64,000 nucleotides of DNA, taken from Halichoerus grypus (lineage: Eukaryota > Chordata > Mammalia > Carnivora > Phocidae). A program made the position numbers and the translations under genes. The DNA lies in the NCBI RefSeq assembly GCF_964656455.1, contig NC_135726.1, forward strand, positions 3,854,001 through 3,918,000, written 5' to 3'. Under the pieces are notes generated by a model. That model did no database searches. It had not been told where the DNA came from and worked only from the letters and a program-made list of their open reading frames with translations. Of this stretch, positions 1 to 10,683 are shown in pieces. Numbering within the stretch: the stretch's first letter is position 1; the number at the start of each line of letters is the position of its first letter.

Positions 1-196
1 CTAGCCTTAGAGGTAACTTAGTGTTGCTTCTGCCACAGTCTATGGTTTAGAAGTGAGTCAGTCACTAAGGACATATTCAAGGGGAGAATTATATTCCAGC
101 TTCTGATGGGCAAAGTCTCAAAGAATTTGTGGGTAGGCTTTAAAACCACCACATGAGATTAAATGCAGACCAAATAGGCTCTGGTGTGCTCACTCA

Positions 197-429
197 TCTC
201 TACAATATTTTTTTTAATATTTTATTTTTATTTATTTGAGAGAGAGTGAGAGAGAAAGAGAGAGATATTGAGAGAATGAGTGGGGAGAGAGGCAGAGGAA
301 GAAGGAGACCTCCTGCTGAGCAGGGAGCCCGATGTGGGGCTCAATCCCAGGACCCCGGGATCATGACCTGAGCTGAAGGCAGACGCTTCACTGACTGAGC
401 CACCCAGGCGCCCCACTCTCTACAATATT
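197..429 (-). mobile_element. CanSINE, minus strand, with 13-bp target duplication
   Basis: The body is at 210-414: T-rich start, GA-rich tail complement, then the reverse complement of the tRNA-derived head ending CACCCAGGCGCCCC. The target duplication TCTCTACAATATT is exact at 197-209 and 417-429. Confidence 0.9.
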
Positions 430-469
430 CTTTTAGGGGCAAGAGCAATCTCTAATTTTTCTGTGTGAC

Positions 470-600
470 TATAGATGCTCCCTAGACTCTCTGGGCCTGT
501 TTCCCCGTCTGTAACATGGGATGATGACGCCCACTTACCGGGCTACTGTAGATTACCTGGAGGAACGCACAGGAAGCCCCCAGACAGGACCTAGTCCAGG
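470..600 (+). repeat. MIR fragment
   Basis: Carries the MIR core phrase CTGGGCCTGTTTCCCCGTCT followed by GTAACATGGGATGATGACG. Confidence 0.6.
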
Positions 601-717
601 TGGGGTTCTGGTAGTACCAGCCGTGCATTACCTTCTTCCCCTTCCCCTGCCCCCCTCCCCCTGCCCCTTCCTTCATTTCCTGATTGGAAATAATCCATCC
701 TGGTCTCTCCTGGGCAG

Positions 718-819
718 GATTTTAGAGCCAAGATGCATGGGGTTTACGGACATTACAATGCTCGGCCACTCAAGGATACCACGCCTTCCCCAGCTGTCCC
801 GTGGGCTCTTACTGGCCAG
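718..819 (+). CDS. CIBAR2: CIBAR2 (FAM92B) penultimate coding exon
   Basis: CIBAR2 is a BAR-domain protein related to CIBAR1, which works with Chibby at the ciliary base. The exon is bounded by an acceptor (TCTCTCCTGGGCAG, AG at 716-717) and a donor GTGAGC (820-825). It is 102 bp, exactly 34 codons, phase 0 at both ends. It encodes DFRAKMHGVYGHYN followed by ARPLKDTTPSPAVPW and ends ALTGQ. The DFR start recalls the point in the CIBAR family just after the BAR helices, and the Pro/Ser-rich remainder fits the linker toward the tail. The call rests on recalled similarity, on the matching phase of the next exon and on the convergent neighbour KIAA0513, which is the known arrangement. Earlier exons lie left of this window. 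The reading frame also runs on past the donor to 927, but that extension has no family resemblance. Confidence 0.8.
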
Positions 820-1359
820 GTGAGCACTGGGGGTGGGAGTGTGAATCCTGTGACGAGGGAGAGGCCATCTGAGGACAGGGATTTGCATGAGGTCCTGAGG
901 AGGAGGCACTGCTTAGAGAGTGTGTAGACCTGCCCTAGGGTCTGACCTGGGCTCGCCCGAAAGTGAAATACAAGTAACACGCATCACCAGGCAGGTGCAG
1001 CCACCGTGTGTCCTGAGCGCCCCCTAGAGGCATCCTGAAGTGTGTCCACTTGAGAAGCAAGGGCTCTCTGGACAGGTCACTCCTGTTTCCCAGCCCTTGG
1101 GCCCATGGGTTTCAGAAGTCCAAATTTCTCAGATTTTCAGAAAGTCAGATGGTACACATACTCCATGTTCTCCTACAAGCTCCGCAAAGCACATTTCTAT
1201 TTCTGCAGGAAGACCTCTGATGGCTCAACCAAGTACGACAGACTCTAAGCAGCCTCATGCCAATCAGGGGAGGTTTAGTCACTCAGTGAGTGGGGGGCCA
1301 GGGGGAGCCTTGCCCCACAGTGGAGGCGGCAGGCTTCCTGAATAATTCTCTCTAAAGGC

Positions 1360-1565
1360 AGTGAAGCAAGTACGGCCCCCAGCTAGACCACCTGGGTCCA
1401 AACCCACTGCTCCCAAGCTGTGTGACCTCAGGAAAGTACCTTAACTTTTCTGTGCCTCAGATTCCTCCCCTGCAAAGTAGGGCTAATAACAGGGCCCCCT
1501 TCATAGGGTTGTGGTGAGTACCAGGTGAACAAATCTACAAGAAGCTCTTAGAAAGTGCTCGATAC
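1360..1565 (+). repeat. MIR element in the last CIBAR2 intron
   Basis: Near full-length MIR: TGTGTGACCTCAGGAAAG, CTGTGCCTCAGATTCCTC, and GGGTTGTGGTGAGTACCAGG. Confidence 0.75.
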
Positions 1566-1619
1566 TTGTCGCTGCCTTTAATATTACTGATGCTGTGCTG
1601 ATGACCGTTAACCATTCAG

Positions 1620-1739
1620 AGCACTCAGACCACCATACGGAGCCAGAGGAGAGATGAGGAGGAGGAGAGCACAGAGCACTCTGCCGAGGAGGACCCCGTG
1701 GAGGACCTCAGGGGACAGGGGCAGGCACCCCAGCAATAG
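1620..1739 (+). CDS. CIBAR2: CIBAR2 (FAM92B) last coding exon
   Basis: The acceptor AG is at 1618-1619 (ACCATTCAG) and the frame opens in phase 0, as required by the previous exon. It reads STQTTIRSQRRDEEEESTEH and continues SAEEDPVEDLRGQGQAPQQ to TAG at 1737-1739, giving 39 residues. The acidic C-terminal tail after a short basic stretch (RSQRR) is what I recall for the end of CIBAR2. The polypyrimidine tract before the acceptor is poor (GTTAACCATT), so the exact 5' boundary is slightly less certain than the frame. The intron between the two exons is 800 bp and contains an MIR element. Confidence 0.8.
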   Translation, partial: STQTTIRSQRRDEEEESTEHSAEEDPVEDLRGQGQAPQQ

Positions 1740-1824
1740 GACCAGAGCTCCCCAGCTGGAAAGATGGGGGCTCACCCCAGATGCTCTGGGCTGGGGGCAC
1801 AGCCCCCCGGGTGAGTGTCGTGTC

Positions 1825-1935
1825 CTCCGAGCCTCTGTTTCCTCATCTGTGCAATCTCGCTCACCTGACAGGTCACTCTGGGGATCCACAGGCTTAGCAT
1901 GGTGCCTGGTACACCATAGGTGCTCAATAAATGCG
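1825..1935 (+). repeat. MIR fragment in the CIBAR2 3' UTR
   Basis: CTCTGTTTCCTCATCTGTGC and, further on, TAGCATGGTGCCTGG...GGTGCTCAATAAATG are MIR core and end. It supplies the AATAAA at 1926. Confidence 0.7.
1926..1931 (+). promoter_or_regulatory. CIBAR2: candidate polyadenylation signal of CIBAR2
   Basis: Canonical AATAAA, 187 bases after the CIBAR2 stop. It sits in the MIR phrase GGTGCTCAATAAATG, so the signal would be borrowed from a repeat. Confidence 0.5.
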
Positions 1936-2034
1936 GGGTGCATCTTAACCTGAATCGTGCTGGGTCTCACTTCCCACCCTATGACCTGCGGACTCGGATG
2001 TTTACACCCTTGCTGATGTTGAGAACAGGGTGGC

Positions 2035-2475
2035 TTCGTCTCCCAGGGCTGCTGTAACAGAGCACCGCGACCTGGGGGCTCCAACAGCAGGAGTTTACTC
2101 TCTCACAGCTCCGGAGGCCTGACGTCTGAGATCAAGATGTGGGCAGGGTGGGCTGCTGCTGAGGCCGTGGGGGAGAATGTGCTCCAGGCCTCTCCCCGAG
2201 CCTGCTGGCCATCTTTGGCATCCCTTGGCGTAGAGACGCGGCATCCTGATCTGTGTCCTCATCCTCACGTGGCATTCTCCCCGTGTGTCTGTGTCCAAAT
2301 TCCCTCTTTTTATAAAGACACCAGTCTTATGGGAGTAGTAGGCCCAGTGTGACCTCATCCTAACTAATTATATCTACAAAGACTCTATTTCCAAATAAGG
2401 CCACATTGTGAGGCACTGGGAGTTATGATTTCAACATAGAAGTTTTGGGGGGACATGAGTCACCCCTAACACATG
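2035..2475 (+). repeat. ancient interspersed repeat, family not resolved
   Basis: Familiar mammalian-wide repeat reading CCCAGGGCTGCTGTAACAGA ... CCAAATAAGGCCACATTGTG ... TTTTGGGGGGACATGAGTC. I recognise it as interspersed but cannot name the family safely. Confidence 0.5.
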
Positions 2476-2839
2476 GCCATGATATGCGGGGATAATCTTG
2501 GGACCAGGGACACATCACAGAAGTCTAGGGAGGTGGAGGGTTGACGAAGGTGAAGGAAGGAGGTGAGAACCACGATTTTCTTATCAACAAAGTGGGGAAC
2601 ACAAAGCCTTCATGGGATCACTGCAGGATTAACATCCTCACCACAATGACTTTTATTATCCCAAATCCAGCTCCATGGCACCTCCTCAGGGAAGCCCACC
2701 CTGATTCTACCAGGGAGAACACTCATTCCAAACATAACTAAAACATTCTATATTTTCTATATAGTAATTTGTAAAACAACAAATAGATTACATCTTACAC
2801 GTAGTCATGTTTTATACTATACATTGTATCTCATACTTT

Positions 2840-2881
2840 TATATGCATACGTATGCACGCGCACACACGCACGTACACACA
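2840..2881. repeat. uninterrupted alternating purine-pyrimidine tract
   Basis: 42 consecutive bases alternate pyrimidine and purine without a break, with CACGCGCACACACGCACG at the core and a 16-bp palindrome near 2844-2859. Confidence 0.8.
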
Positions 2882-3234
2882 AATGTACATCTTCAATCTC
2901 AGCTGTGTCCCAACCCCACTAACAGTTTCTACAGAAAAATGGCCTTGCTTATTCACCCGGTGGTGCCTGGCACACAGTAGGTGCTTGTCCGTCCCTGCTC
3001 TGACCCCAGTGCCCCCAACAGACCAATGGTTCCTAATTCCAGAGCCGGACTCAGGCAGAGCCTTCCTCGACACCATCTCTGTGGATGGTCACTTGGGAAG
3101 CGGCAGAACAACTCAGAGCTTCTCCCTTTGGGGGCCCCAGAGGCAGAGGTGGGAGGTGGGGTGGACAGGCGTGGAAGGAGCGTGACTTCGGGGGCTCTCT
3201 GCACCGCTGGCCCCCCTGTGCATGTTTCGCCTCC

Positions 3235-4025
3235 TCTCCCCTCCTCACTGGAGGCGAGCTCGCCCACTGCTCGCCAGAGCAGTTTGTGCAGGTGTCGCCC
3301 GGGAGAGAGAAGGCGCGGGCACTGCGCGGCTGGACGGGCTGACCTGGCCAGTGGGAGCCTCGTCCAGGCACGGGAGACAGGAGCGCTGCTGCAGGGGCGT
3401 GCGGTTCTGGGGACAGGGGCATCTCTGGCCCCGGGGTGGCAGGGCCCTGAGGCCCACTGCAGACAGCGCTCAGGCGGTTCAAGGGGAAGCCCACCTCGGG
3501 GCCGTCCAGGAGCCCGAAGGCACTTGCTCCGGAATTTAGGCACGGACGGGAAGAGCCGCGCTCCGCCACGGCCAGACCCTGCCAAGCACGCAGCACACGG
3601 TGCTCAGGGACCGCAGGAGTCCACACCCGCGGCGTCCGCACTGCCCACAGCCAGCCGCACTCGGCGTGGCCCCGATCAACGTCCAAGGCGGCTTCCAGAA
3701 CAACGCACAACCCAGACGCGGGTGGAGCCCGCGGAGCCCGAGCAGCCAGAGCGGGGGAAAGACCAGCCCGCCGCAGGCGCCACGCTCCCAGCGCCCCACC
3801 GCACGCGCTCCCAGCGCCACACCGCACAGCGCAGCGCAGCTCGGCGGGGCGGACGAGGCGCCCGGGGCCACGCCTGTCGGCCCATCGCCAAGGCCACGCG
3901 GGACACGAGCCCGGCCACCGACGACGAGCGCCCCGGTTCCGCATCCAGCCCTTCCCCCCCGCGTCCTCCCGAGACTCGCCCTCAGCCGACGCCGGCCATG
4001 CGCGGGATGCGGCTCCCTGAGCGTC
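3235..4025. promoter_or_regulatory. CpG island between convergent gene ends
   Basis: By eye the stretch is very GC-rich with frequent CpG (for example AGGCGCGGGCACTGCGCGGC near 3310 and many CG steps from 3540 to 4020), unlike the flanks. Long open frames on both strands (up to 377 codons) are a by-product of the high GC content. It lies between the 3' ends of CIBAR2 and KIAA0513, so it is not an obvious promoter of either gene. It could be an orphan island driving a non-coding or antisense transcript. No TATA box or exon is seen. Confidence 0.6.
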
Positions 4026-4435
4026 CTCCCCTCCTCCCCTCCTTCTGTGTCCTCACCTCCTCCCCCAAACCCTCCCCTCCTCCTCCCACGTCCTCACCTC
4101 CTCCTCCTCCCTAGCCCTCCCCTCCTCACCTCCTTCTGTGTCCTCACCTCCTCCCCCAAACCCTCCCCTCCTCCTCCCACGTCCTCGCCTCCTCCTCCTC
4201 CCTAGCCCTCCCCTCCTCACCTCCTTCTGTGTCCTCACCTCCTCCCCCAAACCCTCCCCTCCTTCTTCCGCTTCCTCCCCTCCTCCTCCCACGGCCTCAC
4301 CTCCTCCTCCTCTCAGGCCCTCCCCTCCTCCTCCCGTGTCCTTCCCTGCTCCTCCCGCGTCCTCCCCTCCTCCCCTCCTCACCTCCTTCCGCATCCTTTC
4401 CTCCTCGGCGTCCTCACCGCCTCCTGTCAGCGGGC
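4021..4435 (+). repeat. C-rich tandem repeat, 91-bp unit
   Basis: The phrase TTCTGTGTCCTCACCTCC starts at 4043, 4134 and 4225, giving an exact 91-bp period with two near-identical units and a third that decays. Inside each unit, CCTCCTCCC is itself reiterated. The strand is almost pure pyrimidine. It borders the CpG island. Confidence 0.85.
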
Positions 4436-4689
4436 ACGTGGAGACACGTGTGGAGACAGAGCGAGGCGGGAATACGCATGCGCAGTGCAGGGCGGGGTGG
4501 GGGAGCTCTGCTGCCCCCTGCCGGCCCCCCGGGGCAGTGCAGGACGCCCAGCCACAGTTCAGCGGCCGCATTGGGGCCCGCTGAATCCCCCAGGTGTTGA
4601 AATTCAAACCGAATGGAGCCAAATATCCCATGCCTTATCCAAAGATAGTTAAGGGACAATTAACTGGAAGCCGTACAGAATGAAATGAA

Positions 4690-5160
4690 TGCAGCTACAA
4701 ACTTTACAACGTACACCAAAATTCACTCAAAACTGTCCACTGATAAATTCCAAATGCAAAACTGTAACAATTCCAGAATAAATACAGAAGACAATCTACA
4801 CGACCTTGGGTGATGAGTTTTAACCCAAAACACCAAAAGACTATCCACACACAGACACAGATCGGCAACGTGTACTTTATAAAATTAAGCCTTCTACTTC
4901 CGTGGACGACCTTGTTCCAGGAACCAGAAGACGAGCCACAGACTGGGAGAAAATATTTGCAAAACCCCTATTGACAAAGGATTTGTATTCAAAATATACA
5001 AAGAACTCTCATAACTCCACAATAAGAAGACAACCCACCCCATCAAAAACGGGTACAGGTCTGAACAGACACCTCAGCAGAGAAGATAGAGGGTCAAGCA
5101 TGATATGGACACAGGCTCTAGATTACGTATCAGGGAATCACAGATTAGAACAAGGATGAG
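4690..5160 (+). mobile_element. L1 ORF2 3' fragment
   Basis: Decayed L1 3' coding region: ACAGACTGGGAGAAAATATT followed by CAAAATATACAAAGAACTC and GAACAGACACCTCAGCAGAG. Inactive scrap. Confidence 0.75.
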
Positions 5161-5291
5161 CTAGCATGCATCCCTTTCAGAACTGCTGAGCGCCGAAACA
5201 ATGACATTGACAGGACCCGTCGCTGCGGGGTGAGGCACAGGGACGCTTCTGTTAAAATACAAAATGCAGCCAAATAGAGGATCTAGTTGGC

Positions 5292-5297
5292 TTTATT
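5292..5297 (-). promoter_or_regulatory. candidate distal polyadenylation signal for KIAA0513
   Basis: AATAAA on the minus strand (plus strand TTTATT), 6.9 kb after the stop codon. Other candidates are 6664-6669 and 9260-9265. Usage is unverified. Confidence 0.25.
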
Positions 5298-5639
5298 AAG
5301 AGACCCATAAATTTGGCAGCAGCATCCCCTCCAGAAAACAGAGGGGTGTCCCCTCAACGCTTCCATAAAGTCAGAGGGAGAAAAGTTACAACCCACAGAG
5401 AAAGACCGTTTGAAGGCCTCACTGTTTAAATTTTATATCTAGTTTTGTGAATCTTGAATAAGACACTTTAAATTTATCCCTATAAAAGCTGGACAGGAAA
5501 GTCTGGTGTTCTTCTCTCTCACAGGTGGGAGCCCTCCTGCGGGCACAGCCCCTGGTTTATTTCGTGGGGATAATGACGGCAAGAGCAGCGGTGAGCAGCA
5601 CCGTCTGAGGTCTGTGTATACCACGTGTGGTTCTCACAG

Positions 5640-5740
5640 GACCACCTAGGATAGGTGCTATGTTCTTCCCACTTTACAGATGTAGACACCAAGGCTCAAA
5701 GGACGATTTGGCAGTTGGTAGGGAGGTGGGATGGGACCTG
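5640..5740 (-). repeat. MIR fragment
   Basis: GATAGGTGCTATGTTCTTCC then CACTTTACAGATGTAGACAC is the reverse of the MIR core. Confidence 0.55.
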
Positions 5741-8700
5741 GCCTCTTTCCTGGGGCTATCCCACCCTGCCCCATGGTCTTCTGGGTCTCTGTTGCCCTAA
5801 GGGGATCCTTCCCCTTCAACGTAGTTGCCTCTGAATCCCACCATTGGCCTGCTGCTGGTGGCGGACTCCCCCGAGCACCAGAGGAAGAGTCAGAGGTGAC
5901 AGCCTGGGGACGGGAGCATCTACCACCCAGGCCATCCCTCTATGTTCGGCTAAGAGGGGGTGGCATTCTCCAGACTGGGTGGGAGAACTGGGGACATGGA
6001 GGTCAGGCCCTCACCCCATCCTGCCCCTGGGCACCCCGCGGGCTAAGGACCCTTCTCCCAGGCCCTTCACTGCTCCCCAGATTCACCTCCCTCATCTGTT
6101 TAGGCCAGAGATTTAAACATGGCTACTGACTTCTTATAATCCGAAAAAGAGAAAGCCCAACATTTCAAAAAACATGTCTGTCAAACCACACTGGAAAGGA
6201 CTGATAAAGGCATCCCGCTCCTGCCAGGTAGGAGATGCAATTGGGTTCCACCTATAACCCCCACCCCAAGCCTCAAAAACACAGGAGGGAGGCAGCTGGG
6301 GCTCAGAGGAAGAGCAAGATCAGGATTCCAGCTAGAAGGGCTGGCAGGCATCCTGGAGGCCCGGGCTGAGATCCTGTCCACGGGCGCCACTCCACCAACA
6401 CAGACCCCCCCGTGCAGACCAGGCGCGGGCTGGCCTTCCGAGGGGCGCTCCTCCTCCTCCTCGAACTCCCACGAGACGCATGCGCATCTGCACAAGACCC
6501 TCACGCTCAGCCTAAGTGAGGAAAGCATCTATTTGACCCCAGAAAAAAAAATGCTTTCTTCTGAAAAGCTCATGTCACTGAGAAGATTGCCGATTCTGTA
6601 AGAAGTCCTCACCGATACGTGAAAACAAAAATTAAACAGACTAGCTTTTTTTTTTAAAGATAATTTATTTAAGTTTCCACCTTCTGACAATCTGAGGTGC
6701 AATATAGAGACATAGGTTTTTTTTTTTTTCTTCACAGGAAAGTTTTGATTTTAGCACTGTTCTGAGATTTCCCACCTTGAAACTTCCTCAGCCTTAAAAT
6801 ACTGTTTGTAGGATATCACCTGGTGGGACACAGGATTGCGTAATGGTCACACCAAGAACAACTGCTTCACGGAACTCTACTTTGGGGCTGCTAAAGGCAA
6901 GCTCTGGGTGTGGCAATGGCGAGGTCAGGGTCCAAGACCAGTTGGCTGAAGGAGAAAACGCATTAATGCACACGTGTAAACCATCCCCGAGAGCCCCAGC
7001 AGAGGCCACGGTTTATAACAAAGGTGACAGACGGGCCTTGTTCTAACACATTTACATATTTGAAGGGGATCTATTTCTAATGTCTGAATTTCTAGCATTT
7101 CCTAATGTTCAAAGGTTGGGCTTGTCTTCTTCAAGGCGCCTTACAGAAGTGACAGCCCCAGGCTCGCTCGCGACCGCAGGGACGGAGGAAGCTAACCCAC
7201 GCTGTCTCTGGCACAGAAGAGAATAGGACCCCGCCCCTGTCAGAGCTGACGTGCGGGGACAGCGCCCGCAGTACCTTCTTGCCCTGTTTTCACGAGCACA
7301 TGTCCAAGGAGGGAACAGGTACTAGCCCCCCAGTTCTAGGACTGACCTCTGGGTCAAGGGGGATTTACCAATAGGCGATCCGTTTTAGCTAAAGTGCAGA
7401 CCCCTTCAGGGGCAGCTCAGGAGGGCTCCAGGTGGCGGTGGGCTCTGCTCTGACTCTGCCTTGTCAAAGCCTTGGAGTCTGGGGGTTAGGCGACGATCCG
7501 AGTTCTCCCCCAACTTCGGACACCCTGTGACAGGTGTGTATGGAAGTGACGGGAAGATGGGCAAACCCAGACCATCCTGACGCTCTTCTGGAAATCACAA
7601 GTTTACCCCTTTCTGTTAGTAACCAAGAGCCCACACGGGGGAACAGTGCCCACTGGAATCCTGGGGACATGTGAGTCCCCTGGACACAGCTGGGGTGGGG
7701 TTCCATTCCCGGGCTCTGGTTGACTAGGGGAGCACAAGACAGCACCAAGGAACAGAGCACGCCGGCCCCCACGAGACCCTTCCGTCCTTCCCCGAGGAGT
7801 ATGAGACTCTCGGGCCCAGGGACAGCAAGGGACACCGATGAAGCCCACCGGAGGCTGCCATGGAGGATGGTCTTAGCATCGAGTATATTTGCTGAAGGTG
7901 AACAATCTGAAAAGGACTCCTCCATTTGTTATCTGGTGAACAACACACCCCCTATTCCCAGCCCCACGACGACAAGGATGTATGGGACATATGGCCTGTG
8001 TGGCTTTGCCTGAGGTCTGAACATTGCACATTACTCAATTAGGGGTGCTTCTAGCCGATGCAATTCCCTTTTTGGTGAAACTCATCCCCGGGAGTCATAA
8101 GGAATAAATGATTTATAGGGAAGCCAGGGGGAGGCAGAGAGACATGAGAGTAAGGGTTCAGAACTACAAGGCTGGGGGACTAGGGGGCAGGAGGAACCCC
8201 CACCCGGCAGCTGGTCCTTGACTGAAGATGGGGAGAGAAGAGAGCTGCCTGAGCTGGTCTGAGCGCTGTACCCCCCTCTCCCGAGGCTGGGGCTGGACCT
8301 CCCTCCCCTGCGCCCGGCCTCCCCCCTCTGGACGACAAACTCTTCTTCCAAAGCTTCCTCACTGTTCTGGGCAAAGGACTCCCGCCCACCCCCCACCCCG
8401 GCTGCCAAGTGTCTCCAGTTTTAGGTAATCTGGTAACAAAACTGATCAAACCTCACGGGCTCACCTGGATCCTCCCTAAATAAAAGCCCACCGTTAGGCA
8501 GCTGTAACGAGCAGGAAGGTCAGGCCTGCAGCTTTCAGCCCCGATTGGTGGTCACGGTCACCAGGGTTAGACAGAGCCTCGCACAAACTCCTTCGTGGTG
8601 TGCCTTGCATCCGGAGTCTGGAATGCCAGGCGCTCTGTGGCACAAGCTAGTCGCATAAAACATTCCCTCGGGGAGCAAACTCCAAGGCTGGGTCTCCTCT

Positions 8701-9180
8701 CCCCGGCAATGAACTCTGCGGTCTAGCTGGGCTTGGAGAAGTAGCGCACACACTGGTTTCGACTCCGCAGAGGAGCACAGAGAAAGGGGAGGCATGCCTG
8801 GCTCTTGCCCTGGGCCTCTGTCCACATCTGCTTGGGGGGTTTCACCGGCTGACCTGCCCTCAGGTGGGCTCTCGGGCTAACCTGAACATCCTAGATTTTG
8901 ATTTGGGTACAGAACTCAGGAAATGGGACTCTTTTCTGGTCCTCCTTTTGGTAACTTAAGAACTTCTTAGCAAACCCTCCCCCCTTTTTTGGCAACAGGA
9001 AAATCATAGTTCACTCCATTTTACTGTACAAATAACTTAGGATATCGGAATCCTGCTCTCCTACCTTTGGTTAAACACACATGCACACACAGAGCAGATG
9101 CAATCTGAATATTAACGTGCCCCCCCTTACACATCTACCAATATTGCTAAAATTAAAGGCTAAACACAGAGCTGCATCTT

Positions 9181-9245
9181 GGGGCGTCCGGGTGGCTCAG
9201 TCAGTTCAGTATCCGACTCTTGGTTTCAGCTCAGGTTATGATTTT
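9181..9245 (+). mobile_element. truncated CanSINE head
   Basis: GGGGCGTCCGGGTGGCTCAG, then the CTCTTGGTTTCAGCTCAGG phrase, ending abruptly near 9245 with no tail. Confidence 0.75.
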
Positions 9246-10501
9246 CAAGCAGGGAACTTTTTATTTGAGAGGATTAGCTGTCCTGGCTCACTGTGATTTC
9301 CACAGCCCCGGAGGACAGCCAGCAGAAAGTCTGAAACACCAGTGCTGAAGGGCGAGCCTTCAGAGCTCCCGGCTTCGGACACTCTACCTGCCGGGACGGG
9401 AAGCTCTCTTCTAGGATATGATCCGACCCTTCCTGCACTGAGTCTACTGTTCCTGAGTTTATAGGAAGGGTTCGCAGGGCTCTCACACCAACGTGTCCCT
9501 GTGTGTGCACCAGAGGGAGCCCTCTCCGCACGCTGGGACCTCTGAGATGTCCCGTGTCGGTCTGCTCTGGCCGGGCCCCCAGGGGGAGAGACCGAGTCCC
9601 AGGGACAGAGGCACCCTCAGTAGGGCAGGCTGCCAGCCTTCTTTCTAGGGACAGGACTCCTCCAAGTGACACCAGCCAGAGGCACTGTGAGGTGAAATGC
9701 TGCCTCTGAGGAGGGTCCAGGTCTCTGGCACCGTCCAAGCAAGCCCGGCAGCCCAACCCCACTCTGCCCAGCCAGAAGAACAAGCAACGGCGGCGGGGGA
9801 GGGGGGGGGAGGGAGAAAACCCTAAGCAGGCCTTGCTTCCACCTCCAACTGCTACTTCAAGAGGCCTACAGGGGGGAATCAACGTCTCAATATCATTTTT
9901 GAAATTAAAGTGCTTGGAAAAGCCCAAGAAGTCAAAGGGGTGTTTCCTTCCAAAGGCCGAGGGGTCCTGCCGGCCCCTCCGCAGGGGGAAAGGGCCACGC
10001 CAACTCCCTGGCATTCTGGAAAGAGCCTCAGAACCCACTTCACTCCCTCCAGAAATCAGAATCAGGCTTCTATACAAAAATCTGATATATACAAGGATAA
10101 GTCTTTGGGGCACCTTACGATAAAGTTGTAACGCACTTCAACTAACTACTGAGAAATGACTAATAAAGCCAATGATAATGCAGTTGAAAGGAGAGCCTTG
10201 CAGGGGCCTCAGACAGCCCCCCTCCCCATGCGGCCCTGATTCTACAGAGAGGGAGGGGAGCACAACGGATTCAGGGGTCACGGTTGAGCATTTTAGGAGG
10301 GGATGCCTTATCTGAAATAGGCATTGGAGGAGGGTCCACATACTCATTAATTTGACCTTATTTCTCTGAAATGCATTCGGTAGAGGCATGCACTGCCCCT
10401 GGGGCCCAACACTGGCCGGGGGGTCGGGGGGACCTCCGGTCTGTGGGACCTGCCCCAGCAACACAGCTGTGCTCTGTTTGGTGACATCGCCAGACAGGCT
10501 G

Positions 10502-10556
<55 letters not shown>

Positions 10557-10557
10557 G
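10502..10557 (+). repeat. compound (CT)n(CA)n microsatellite
   Basis: About 16 CT units run directly into about 12 CA units. Confidence 0.95.
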
Positions 10558-10590
10558 ATGCCATCATAAAAACAAGCTGAGTTTCGGGAT

Positions 10591-10683
10591 CCACTCCCAT
10601 CACACCGTGCTCCACGTCACCTCTCCTGTCCTCACGCCCACTCCCATCACACCATGCTCCACGTCACCTCTCCTGTCCTCACC
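10591..10683 (+). repeat. 47-bp tandem duplication
   Basis: CCACTCCCATCACACC starts at 10591 and again at 10638. The two copies (10591-10637, 10638-10683) differ at only one or two bases, including G/A in CACACCGTG versus CACACCATG. Confidence 0.9.

Larger units (their letters stand above)
1740..1955 (+). other. CIBAR2: CIBAR2 3' UTR (inferred extent)
   Basis: The sequence after the stop codon runs to the first AATAAA on the plus strand (1926-1931). Cleavage would be expected about 15-25 bases later. The right part is MIR-derived (see separate entry). The end was not verified with transcript data. Confidence 0.5.

Noticed and set aside
820..927. Read-through extension of the CIBAR2 exon to 927
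   Set aside because: A strong donor GTGAGC follows CAG at 819 and the phase fits the acidic last exon at 1620; the extension has no family similarity.
2981..4114. Plus-strand open frame of 377 codons
   Set aside because: It lies in the CpG island and runs into the pyrimidine tandem repeat; the product is a low-complexity Pro/Arg/Ser string, with long frames on several other phases too, as expected from high GC.
4053..4631. Minus-strand open frame rich in Gly/Glu (192 codons)
   Set aside because: It is the complement of the CCTCCTCCC repeat; the composition is dictated by the repeat.
9274..10113. Minus-strand open frame of 279 codons
   Set aside because: Lies in the probable 3' UTR of KIAA0513, no recognisable domain, no splice or start context.
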